Source of the DNA: Bacteroidales bacterium UBA4318
GTDB lineage: Bacteria; Bacteroidota; Bacteroidia; Bacteroidales; UBA932
NCBI GenBank assembly: GCA_002393895.1
Contig: DGUE01000082.1
Location: forward strand, 1-17,842
DNA: 17,842 nucleotides
Reading direction: 5' to 3'
How positions within the stretch are numbered: position 1 is the stretch's first letter; every line of letters begins with the position of its first letter. Below, piece by piece: positions 6,798-12,405 of the stretch. The notes under the pieces are model-generated. The model had not been told where the DNA came from, searched no databases, and saw nothing but the letters and a program-made list of their open reading frames with translations. The translations under genes and the position numbers were made by a program.

Positions 6798-7551
6798 CGT
6801 TTGTCTTGCAGATTATTCCCAGCCCCCTGAAATCCTCCGGCGGATTAATTGGGGTAACTTGGATTGTTACAGCGGACCTGTAGAGATTTTCCCCATTTTC
6901 TATACAGGTAGGGGTGTTTTTGGGGGTACCTGTAGAGATTTCCGCAATATTCTCTACAGGTAGGGGGCTTTTAGGTGGTACCTGTAGAGATTTTGGGGTA
7001 TTTCCCGACAGGTCATCCGAAAAGCGTATGCCGCTGCGGTAGAGGGCGCGGTGCTCCCCTGCCGGGAACCAGACGTTTTCAGTCAAAAGGATGCTGTCGG
7101 GACCGTAGGTACTGCGCAGCTCTTCGCCGGGAGAATAAAGCCAAGTGACTGCCAACTGCAGGGGTTCGTCAAGGGGGGTGGTGTAGAAGGTCAGGTTGAA
7201 AGTAGATTCCTTCGCTTCGCTCGGAATGACAGAAGAAGACGGAATGGCAGAAGAAGATGGAATGACAGAAGACGGAATGGCAAATTCATACACGCCGCCA
7301 GGCGCATCCTCCACCCGGATGAACTGCTCCCACGACCCAGGCCGACTGCACGCCACGGCCATAACCAGCAGAATTGCCGAAACAAGGCAGCGTGCAGCAG
7401 AGGCAGAGCTGCGCCCCTGAGGGACGTGCCACCCGCGGCACGGAAGCGGGGGGACCGTTCCGAAGGAATGGTGGGGTGAGCGAAGCGAACTCCCGAAGGG
7501 GCGCAGCTCTGCCTCCGCGACAATTGGGGATACTCCTGCTCTATTGAACAT
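6784..7551 (-). CDS. Probable GldH-like lipoprotein, enlarged by three kinds of repeat (possibly degraded)
   Basis: The 255-residue frame contains a hydrophobic stretch ending in a lipobox-like AVAC (Cys68), then a soluble domain. Its position directly after ricT, the YRSGIRF segment and the closing FRGLGIICK resemble GldH, a lipoprotein of the gliding/type IX secretion system; the resemblance is weak. The start at 7551 is the only upstream ATG, 2 nt after ricT ends, but it leaves 54 residues before the signal core. About 40 of these come from the 120-bp element copy B. Residues about 91-116 derive from the REP-like repeat and its expansions, and about 180-225 from the 52-bp array. Removing these (40+26+46 residues) leaves roughly 143, close to a normal small GldH-like protein. 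All inserts keep the frame, yet export with such a long N-terminus is doubtful, so a decaying gene is possible. Confidence 0.6.
   Translation of the reverse strand: MFNRAGVSPIVAEAELRPFGSSLRSPHHSFGTVPPLPCRGWHVPQGRSSASAARCLVSAILLVMAVACSRPGSWEQFIRVEDAPGGVYEFAIPSSVIPSSSAIPSSSVIPSEAKESTFNLTFYTTPLDEPLQLAVTWLYSPGEELRSTYGPDSILLTENVWFPAGEHRALYRSGIRFSDDLSGNTPKSLQVPPKSPLPVENIAEISTGTPKNTPTCIENGENLYRSAVTIQVTPINPPEDFRGLGIICKTNDGTR
6876..7013. repeat. Array of three 34-bp palindromes at a 52-bp period
   Basis: ACCTGTAGAGA starts at 6876, 6928 and 6980, exactly 52 bp apart. Each unit is followed 23 bp later by its inverted copy: TCTATACAGGT (one mismatch), TCTCTACAGGT (perfect, 6951-6961), and a decayed arm ending in ACAGGT at 7013. 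Each palindrome is 34 bp with a 12-nt loop, and the two spacers are 18 bp, G- and T-rich and similar to each other. A 52-bp unit shifts the frame, but the whole array is 138 bp (46 codons), so the GldH-like frame stays open. Confidence 0.9.
7205..7230. repeat. REP-like 'GAGCGAAGCGAA' hairpin repeat
   Basis: GATTCC, then TTCGCTTCGCTC, then GGAATGAC form a short hairpin with ATTCC/GGAAT arms. From memory, sequences of the form 'ATTCCGAGCGAAGCGAAGGAAT' are dispersed in many bacterial genomes, including Bacteroidota. Here it encodes IPSEAKES in the GldH-like frame. The GAGCGAAGCGAA motif also occurs, in the opposite orientation, in both 120-bp elements (for example 6167-6178). Confidence 0.75.
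7223..7282. repeat. Tandem 18/18/15-bp expansion of the REP-like end
   Basis: GGAATGACA or GGAATGGCA recurs at 7223, 7241, 7259 and 7274, separated by AGAAGAAGA-type linkers, giving periods of 18, 18 and 15 bp. All are multiples of three, so the GldH-like protein gains an AIPSSSVIPSSS-like segment. The first unit is the right arm of the adjoining REP-like hairpin, so the tract probably arose by slippage from it. Confidence 0.85.
7398..7517. repeat. 120-bp palindromic in-frame element, copy B (5' end of the GldH-like gene)
   Basis: This copy lies exactly 1311 bp from copy A and has the same length. Arms 7398-7418 and 7497-7517 are complementary, with one mismatch at 7399/7516 that is again a G-U pair in the sense strand; pairing continues one further base outward (7397/7518). 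Its core 7413-7502 is identical to copy A, while the 7-bp segments at 7406-7412 and 7503-7509 differ from copy A at six positions each and remain perfectly complementary to each other. Both copies have the same orientation relative to their host genes, but are read in different frames. Confidence 0.93.
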
Positions 7552-7553
7552 TT

Positions 7554-8681
7554 CTATTTCCGGCGGTTTTTATTACGCTTCTTCTTGCGCTTGGGCGAAT
7601 CGAAACGCGAAATACTATCATCCCCGACAGCAGTAACGAACTCAGGCGCAGAAGGCTCCGGCTCACTCTTCAGGGATTCAGGCTTGATACCATTGCGGTT
7701 CATGCGTATGATCTCCATCACATCGGCCGCATCCAGCGCATAAAGATCCGCATCCGAATGCTTGTCATACGAGAAATACATCACCTCCTTCAGGATATCG
7801 GTCTTGCGCAGATAAGCAAAACCATCCTCGAACTCCAGAGGCTCCTGCACACGGGGAATACGGCTCTGGGCATCCTGATACACAGCCACTTCGTAGTTCA
7901 GGCAGCACTTCAGCTTTCCGCACTGCCCGGCCAGTTTCTGGGGATTCAGCGAAAGGTCCTGCACACGGGCGGCGGAAGTGGAAATACTCTTGAAATTGGT
8001 AATATACCTGGCGCAGCAAAGCTCCCTGCCGCACACGCCAAGGCCGCCGATCAAGCCGGCTTCCTGACGGGCACCAATCTGCTTCATCTCGATGCGGATG
8101 CGGAACTCCTCGGCAAAGACCTTGATCAGCTGGCGGAAGTCCACGCGGCCGTCGGCGATGTAATAGAAGATGGCCTTGCTGCCGTCTCCCTGGAACTCCA
8201 CGTCACCAATCTTCATCTCCAGCCCCATCTCCGCAGCAATGCGGCGGGCCTGGATCATGGTATCCTGCTCGCGGGCAATGGCCTCCTGCCACTTCTCGAT
8301 ATCGGACTGCTTCGCCTTGCGGTAGATCTTCTTCAGCTCAACCGCCTCAGGATCAACCCCCTTGCACTTCAGCTGGCGGCCCACCAGAGGCCCCTCCAGC
8401 GTCACGATGCCAAGGTCGCATCCGGTGGTAGCCTCAACGATCACCATATCCCCGAGCTTCACATTCTGCCCGGAAGCATTGCGGTAGAACGCCTTGCGGG
8501 TGTTCTTGAAGCGCACCTCAAAGATATCCTTGAAACTCTGGTCCGGGATGCCGGCCAGATAGTTATGGTCGCGGAGCTTGCAGCAGCCCTCGCGGTATGT
8601 AAAACGGTCTTCCCCGGTAGCGGTGTCGGTGCTTACCACACAGCCACGGTTGCAGTCCATCCTTATAGATTCATTATCCAT
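7554..8681 (-). CDS. ricT: RicT (PSP1-domain, YaaT-like) iron-sulfur complex subunit
   Basis: The 375-residue product matches the PSP1/YaaT family. In Bacillus, RicT works with RicA and RicF in a complex carrying iron-sulfur clusters that affects RNase Y-dependent RNA processing; no RicA or RicF gene is visible here. The PSP1 domain spans roughly residues 50-270. It contains CGRELCC (Cys217, 222, 223) and CGKLKCC (Cys254, 259, 260), the conserved cysteine clusters thought to bind the cofactor. The last 12 residues are almost all Lys, Arg and Asn (KRKKKRNKNRRK), a basic tail that could contact RNA. The gene starts 3 nt after holB ends, the usual Bacteroidales order of holB then ricT then gldH. 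A second in-frame Met at residue 8 is an alternative start. Confidence 0.93.
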   Translation of the reverse strand: MDNESIRMDCNRGCVVSTDTATGEDRFTYREGCCKLRDHNYLAGIPDQSFKDIFEVRFKNTRKAFYRNASGQNVKLGDMVIVEATTGCDLGIVTLEGPLVGRQLKCKGVDPEAVELKKIYRKAKQSDIEKWQEAIAREQDTMIQARRIAAEMGLEMKIGDVEFQGDGSKAIFYYIADGRVDFRQLIKVFAEEFRIRIEMKQIGARQEAGLIGGLGVCGRELCCARYITNFKSISTSAARVQDLSLNPQKLAGQCGKLKCCLNYEVAVYQDAQSRIPRVQEPLEFEDGFAYLRKTDILKEVMYFSYDKHSDADLYALDAADVMEIIRMNRNGIKPESLKSEPEPSAPEFVTAVGDDSISRFDSPKRKKKRNKNRRK

Positions 8682-8684
8682 ATC

Positions 8685-9614
8685 CTATATATTAACGTAG
8701 AACCTGTCCACCATGTCGGTGAAGAGGATCTTCTGATTCACATTCCTTCCAATAAGGGCAGAGGCCTTGTCCAGAGCCTCCAGGGCCTTGCGCGGGAAAG
8801 TCTTCTTGCATGCGGATGCCCATTCCCGCACTTCCGCATCATCCCCGGCCAACTCCGCGAGCCCCTGCTGCACCAGGAAAACCCGGCGCATCTTCTCGGC
8901 TGCAAAGCGGCAGAACGCACGCATGCTATCCCGGGATGGCAGGGCCGCAAGCTGCTCCCCGACTTCCAGGGCGGCAGAAAGGTCCCGGGAGATAACGGAG
9001 CGCATCAGCGAAGAAAGCAACCCGCCGTCGTCGTAACGCAGAGTAACCTCGGCGCTCCCGGAAGATTCCAGACGGAACATCTGGCAACGGGACAGGATGG
9101 TGGGCAGCAGCCGCTCGGGCGCATGGGTCACCATCAGGAAAAGCGTCTGCTGCGGAGGCTCCTCCAGTATCTTCAGCAACTTGTTGGCAGCCACTGAGTT
9201 CATCTTCTCCGGAAGATAAATCATCACGGTGGTGTAGCCACCCTCGAGCGAGTATCGGCTCAGCACCTGTAGCAGCGCATTGGCTTCCTTCACGGAGATA
9301 AGCGTATTCTTACCCTCGAAACCCAGGGCTTCGTAGAGGTCCGCCTCGCTGAAACCCGGATTCTCCTGCACCAGCGCCCTCCACTCCTTTGCGTACTGCT
9401 CCGACACAGAATCCCCGGTGAGGATAAGCGGGAACACGAAATGGATGTCCGGATGTATCATCTTTGCCACCCGGGGATTGGCTCCGTAGAGATGCTCCAG
9501 GAACTTTATTCCCAATGCCACGGCTCCGCCTCCATCCTCTTCATGAAGGAGGATGGCATGGGGGATGCGGCCGGAATCGACCATCCCGCAGAGGGTCTGC
9601 AGAAGTTCGCTCAT
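8685..9614 (-). CDS. holB: DNA polymerase III subunit delta' (clamp loader)
   Basis: The 309-residue product is the delta' clamp-loader subunit, a AAA+-like protein that helps place the sliding clamp on DNA. Typical segments are RIPHAILLHEE (16-26), NKLLKILEEPP (144-154), THAPERLLPTILSRCQ (about 163-178) with the conserved SRC, and an all-helical C-terminal collar domain. The P-loop region reads EEDGGGAVAL with no GKT/GKS, as expected for delta', which does not hydrolyse ATP. The Cys4 zinc module of DnaX and E. coli delta' is not seen. It starts with a 4-nt ATGA overlap with the prenyl synthase gene and is followed by ricT after 3 nt. Confidence 0.93.
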   Translation of the reverse strand: MSELLQTLCGMVDSGRIPHAILLHEEDGGGAVALGIKFLEHLYGANPRVAKMIHPDIHFVFPLILTGDSVSEQYAKEWRALVQENPGFSEADLYEALGFEGKNTLISVKEANALLQVLSRYSLEGGYTTVMIYLPEKMNSVAANKLLKILEEPPQQTLFLMVTHAPERLLPTILSRCQMFRLESSGSAEVTLRYDDGGLLSSLMRSVISRDLSAALEVGEQLAALPSRDSMRAFCRFAAEKMRRVFLVQQGLAELAGDDAEVREWASACKKTFPRKALEALDKASALIGRNVNQKILFTDMVDRFYVNI

Positions 9615-10585
9615 TTGTCGCGGACTGAGTTTAAGTGGGCTATGCCGGCGAGTATTTCCTTTTCGGGGCAGTCCGGGAAGATATCCAGGGCATGCTCAGC
9701 CTCGCTCACATAGTCTTTAAGCTTCTTTTCGGCATATTCAACTCCGCCGTTGGAGAGCACGAAATCGCGAATCGCATCGCAGTTACCGGGGTGCAGGGGG
9801 ATCTCGTGTATCATCTGCCTCCACTTGGCCTCGTCGGGCGAGTTGGAAAGAGCCCCCAGGAGGGGCAGGGTTATTTTCTGCTCCAGGAGATCGATGCCCA
9901 CGGGCTTGCCTGTGGTCTCTCCCCCGGCATAGTCGAGGATGTCGTCCCGTATCTGGAAAGCCAGGCCGAGGGCCTTGCCGTATCGCCCGGCTGCAGCAAT
10001 CATCTCTTCCGAGGCTTTCACCGACTTTGCTCCGCTCTCGCAGGCGGTCACGAACAGGCTGCCGGTCTTGCAATAGATGATGCGGAGGTAGTCTTCCATG
10101 GTGGTATCGGAAGTGAACGCCTTCTGCTGCTGGAGCATCTCCCCTTCAGAAAGGTCGGTAAGGGTGCGGGTGAACGAATCGAGCGTCCACTTCATGTCGG
10201 AACAATCCGAAAGCAGCCCCACTGCCCTGGCGAGCCAGAAGTCCCCCACGAGCACCGCAGGAACGGCTCCAAGATAAGACATCACAGTAGGCTTGCCGCG
10301 GCGGGTCATGGCTTCATCGGCCACATCGTCATGAAGAAGGGTGGCATTGTGCAGCACCTCCACCGCAGCCGCATAACGCAAGCTTTCCTCCTTCAGCTCC
10401 GGCCCTCCGCAGATGCGCGCAAAGAGCATGGTGAGCCTGGGACGGAGCATCTTTCCGGCATTGTCGAGCAGGCGGCGGTTTATCTCGTCGAGCATGGGCA
10501 CATCGGAGCCGAGAGCTTTGAAAATAAGCTTCTGCATCGCCTCCCAATCCTTTCCGAGAAATGCTATGATCGAATTCCTGTCCAT
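9611..10585 (-). CDS. Long-chain polyprenyl diphosphate synthase (IspB-like)
   Basis: The 324-residue product is a trans-isoprenyl diphosphate synthase, which extends an allylic diphosphate with isopentenyl diphosphate. The first aspartate-rich motif is LLHDDVADEAMTRRGKPT (DDVAD at 86-90) and the second is FQIRDDILDY (DDILD at 214-218). Both bind Mg2+-diphosphate. GKMLRPRL (45-52) holds the conserved basic residues. Ala81, five residues before the first motif, leaves the product pocket open, consistent with a long chain such as the menaquinone side chain; the exact length cannot be read. It overlaps the LOG-family gene by 1 nt (TGATG) and holB by 4 nt (ATGA), so it sits inside a tightly coupled operon. 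Confidence 0.92.
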   Translation of the reverse strand: MDRNSIIAFLGKDWEAMQKLIFKALGSDVPMLDEINRRLLDNAGKMLRPRLTMLFARICGGPELKEESLRYAAAVEVLHNATLLHDDVADEAMTRRGKPTVMSYLGAVPAVLVGDFWLARAVGLLSDCSDMKWTLDSFTRTLTDLSEGEMLQQQKAFTSDTTMEDYLRIIYCKTGSLFVTACESGAKSVKASEEMIAAAGRYGKALGLAFQIRDDILDYAGGETTGKPVGIDLLEQKITLPLLGALSNSPDEAKWRQMIHEIPLHPGNCDAIRDFVLSNGGVEYAEKKLKDYVSEAEHALDIFPDCPEKEILAGIAHLNSVRDK

Positions 10586-11115
10586 CAGAAAATCTTTGAA
10601 AGCTCTTCGGGAGTGGCCGCGAAGTGCACGAGGGCAAAGTCTTCTTTTGTCAGCATCCCTGTTTCTACAAAATGCTCAAGCAGGGCCTTTAGAGGGTCGT
10701 AGAAGCCCTCGAAGTTAAGCACCCCTATGCGGCAGTGCAGGCGGCCCAGTTTCACCAGGACCATGGTCTCGAAAAGCTCGTCCATGGTGCCGATTCCGCC
10801 GGGAAGCGCCACCGCCAGGGAGACGCCCTCCCGCATGAGCTCCTTGCGTTCACTCATTGTGGGAGCCCACTTGAGCTCGGTAAGGCCTTTATACTCAAGG
10901 CCATGCATAAAATCGGGCATCACCCCGTAATTGGGGGCGCCGCAATCCCTCGCCGCATCACAAACGGAACCCATGGTCCCGCGGAAAGACCCACCGGACA
11001 CTATGCTGTATCCAGCCAAACAAGCCGCACGGACTGTATCCCGTGCGGCCTGATTGTATTTAGGGTCTATATCGTTGCTGGCGGAGCAAAAAAACACCGC
11101 CTTTTTTTCCGACAT
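10585..11115 (-). CDS. LOG-family protein (nucleoside 5'-monophosphate phosphoribohydrolase-like, TIGR00730 type)
   Basis: The 176-residue product has the family signatures: FFCSAS near the start, GGSFRGTMG (41-49) in the Rossmann loop, MSERK (87-91) and PGGIGTMDE (105-113). The last two form the active site of LOG-type phosphoribohydrolases, which release a base from a nucleotide. These proteins are often mislabelled as lysine decarboxylases; the PGGxGTxxE motif argues for the phosphoribohydrolase activity. The substrate in this organism is unknown. It lies 9 nt after the preceding barrel gene and overlaps the prenyl synthase by 1 nt. Confidence 0.9.
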   Translation of the reverse strand: MSEKKAVFFCSASNDIDPKYNQAARDTVRAACLAGYSIVSGGSFRGTMGSVCDAARDCGAPNYGVMPDFMHGLEYKGLTELKWAPTMSERKELMREGVSLAVALPGGIGTMDELFETMVLVKLGRLHCRIGVLNFEGFYDPLKALLEHFVETGMLTKEDFALVHFAATPEELSKIF

Positions 11116-11124
11116 ACTCTTCGT

Positions 11125-11778
11125 TTAGAACAGGAAGATTACAGATGCCATGATTCCGGAGGCATTGCCCTCCTCAACGGTCTTCGAGCCGGCATTGATA
11201 GCCTCTTTGAAGCTCTTGAAGGTTCCGCCTTCCTCGTCGTAGAGGTTGCCCATGTTCCAGTACTTGCGCACTGCAACCTGCAGATGGTTCAGGATCTCGA
11301 TACCGAAACCAATACCGACACCCATCTCGAGGCGGCTCTTGACATTGTCCCATGCCTGCTTGGAATCCTCTCCGGTGAAGTTGCTCACCTTCTCTTCGTT
11401 GGTGATTCCGTAGCCGACGAAAGGCTCAGCGAAAGCATAAGGGCGCACTACGCCGGCGAGATTGATTCCCCACTGTGCCTGGGCGGCCAGCTCGAGAAAA
11501 CCGGTCTTCATATCGATAGATTTGAGAGAACCGTCGGTAGCGGTATCTTCCAGCCTCTGCCCCTTCACATTGTAAAGGATGGCGGGCTGCACGGCGAAGC
11601 CGAGAGGAAGAGGGAGTTTGAAGGTGACACCAACGTGGTACTGGTTCACATCCTTAACATTTGCCCATGCGGTTTCATAATCGGTTTCCATGGTGGTGAT
11701 ACCGGCAATGATACCAGGCTGGGCGAGCGCGCTGATTGCAAAGAAAGATGCAATTGCTGCAATGACTAATTTTTTCAT
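11125..11778 (-). CDS. Outer-membrane beta-barrel protein
   Basis: The start is set at the ATG at 11778-11776, 1 nt after the thioredoxin stop, because it opens a clean signal peptide (MKKLVIAAIASFFAISALAQ). The frame is open for another 38 codons upstream, but that segment overlaps trxA and lacks signal-peptide character. The 217-residue product contains amphipathic strands such as YHVGVTFKLPLPLGFAVQPAILY, LEMGVGIGFGIEI and LQVAVRKYWNMG, and ends in ASVIFLF with a C-terminal Phe, matching the small porin-like 'outer membrane beta-barrel' family. It is probably co-transcribed with trxA. The function is not known. Confidence 0.85.
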   Translation of the reverse strand: MKKLVIAAIASFFAISALAQPGIIAGITTMETDYETAWANVKDVNQYHVGVTFKLPLPLGFAVQPAILYNVKGQRLEDTATDGSLKSIDMKTGFLELAAQAQWGINLAGVVRPYAFAEPFVGYGITNEEKVSNFTGEDSKQAWDNVKSRLEMGVGIGFGIEILNHLQVAVRKYWNMGNLYDEEGGTFKSFKEAINAGSKTVEEGNASGIMASVIFLF

Positions 11779-11779
11779 A

Positions 11780-12091
11780 CTATAGTAAATTGTTAAGTAT
11801 TGTTTCGATTTCCTGCTTGGACACGAGACCGACAGTCTTCTCCGCGAGCTGGCCATCCTTGAAGAAAAGCAGGGTGGGGATGCTGCGCACACCGAACTGC
11901 TCAGCTATCTGCTCGTTGTCGTCCACATTGCACTTGGCGACCTCAACACGGCCTTCATATTCGGCGGCGATGTCGTCCACGGTGGGAGAAAGCATACGGC
12001 AGGGGCCGCACCATGCAGCCCAGAGATCGATCATGGCAACCTTCTTGGAAGCGATGACGGACTCAAAGTTATTCTCGTCTAAAACTATCAT
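11780..12091 (-). CDS. trxA: Thioredoxin
   Basis: The product has WCGPC at residues 27-31, the classic redox-active motif, preceded by the DLWAAWC strand and followed by the cis-proline segment SIPTLLFFKDGQ. It is a full-length cytoplasmic thioredoxin of 103 residues with no signal peptide. A GTG two codons upstream (12097) would add Met-Ile, but that GTG overlaps the -7 promoter box (12097-12104), so the ATG at 12091 is chosen. It is the first gene of the run leading through the barrel, LOG, prenyl synthase, holB and ricT. Confidence 0.96.
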   Translation of the reverse strand: MIVLDENNFESVIASKKVAMIDLWAAWCGPCRMLSPTVDDIAAEYEGRVEVAKCNVDDNEQIAEQFGVRSIPTLLFFKDGQLAEKTVGLVSKQEIETILNNLL

Positions 12092-12096
12092 AATCA

Positions 12097-12130
12097 CAAA
12101 GATACAAAAATTTATAAAACTTGTTCCAAA
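12097..12130 (-). promoter_or_regulatory. trxA: Bacteroidota-type promoter of trxA
   Basis: On the minus strand TATCTTTG (12097-12104) matches TAnnTTTG. A TTTG (12127-12130) lies 22 bp upstream, slightly further than usual, and sits inside the 3' end of the PG0541-like gene. Only 5 nt separate the -7 box from the ATG, implying a leaderless or nearly leaderless mRNA. Confidence 0.6.
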
Positions 12131-12405
12131 TTCCAGGAGAAAGCACGGATGCCGAGATCGGGCGTCTGAGCGTCCTTTTCGCGGAGCGCCTGAAGCAGCG
12201 GCGCCACGGTGGAATCCTCCACCATCAGCAGCAGAGCATCGTTGTATTCCGGCCAGGCATGGCTGTCCAGATGCGGGATTCCGTCCACCGAGCCACGCCC
12301 GCCCACTCCGTCGAAACGGGTGAAACCGCGCTGGCCGAGGCCTTCGACCATGGCAACGATTTCGTCGCCATATGCCTGATTATAAACTATAAATACCGCT
12401 TTCAT
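12112..12405 (-). CDS. PG0541-family transporter-associated protein (PII-like fold likely)
   Basis: The 97-residue product resembles a small protein found in Bacteroidales behind RND pumps and called PG0541 family. The recognised features are the opening KAVFIVYNQA, the RGFTRFDGVGGRGS segment, H-DSHAWPE and the closing GIRAFSWNLEQ. Its size and strand-helix-strand pattern suggest a ferredoxin-like, PII- or CutA-like fold, which would fit a regulatory subunit; this is inference. It overlaps the permease gene by 4 nt (ATGA), so the two are translationally coupled. No signal peptide is present, so it would act at the cytoplasmic face of the pump. Confidence 0.82.
   Translation of the reverse strand: MKAVFIVYNQAYGDEIVAMVEGLGQRGFTRFDGVGGRGSVDGIPHLDSHAWPEYNDALLLMVEDSTVAPLLQALREKDAQTPDLGIRAFSWNLEQVL

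Noticed and set aside
6876..7013. Possible CRISPR array
   Set aside because: There are only three units, the repeats are long palindromes, the two 18-bp spacers resemble each other, and no cas gene is present.
6087..7517. Insertion sequence with a transposase
   Set aside because: The 120-bp elements are too short to encode one and no transposase frame exists in the window. I also saw no clear target-site duplication. If mobile, they would need an enzyme encoded elsewhere.
7191..7523. A minus-strand frame across copy B reading the same peptide as the trmB insert
   Set aside because: It is an alternative frame through the repeat and the GldH-like gene. The shared peptide comes from DNA identity of the element and is not evidence of a separate gene.
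7758..9197. A 479-codon plus-strand frame opposite ricT and holB
   Set aside because: It spans two real genes on the other strand and has Leu/His-rich sequence without domain features, so it is a shadow frame.
11779..11892. Upstream extension of the 11125-11778 barrel gene
   Set aside because: The extra 38 codons overlap trxA and lack signal-peptide character; the internal ATG gives a clean signal peptide.
12092..12097. GTG as start of trxA
   Set aside because: The GTG overlaps the -7 promoter box, so it would not be on the transcript; the ATG two codons later is used.
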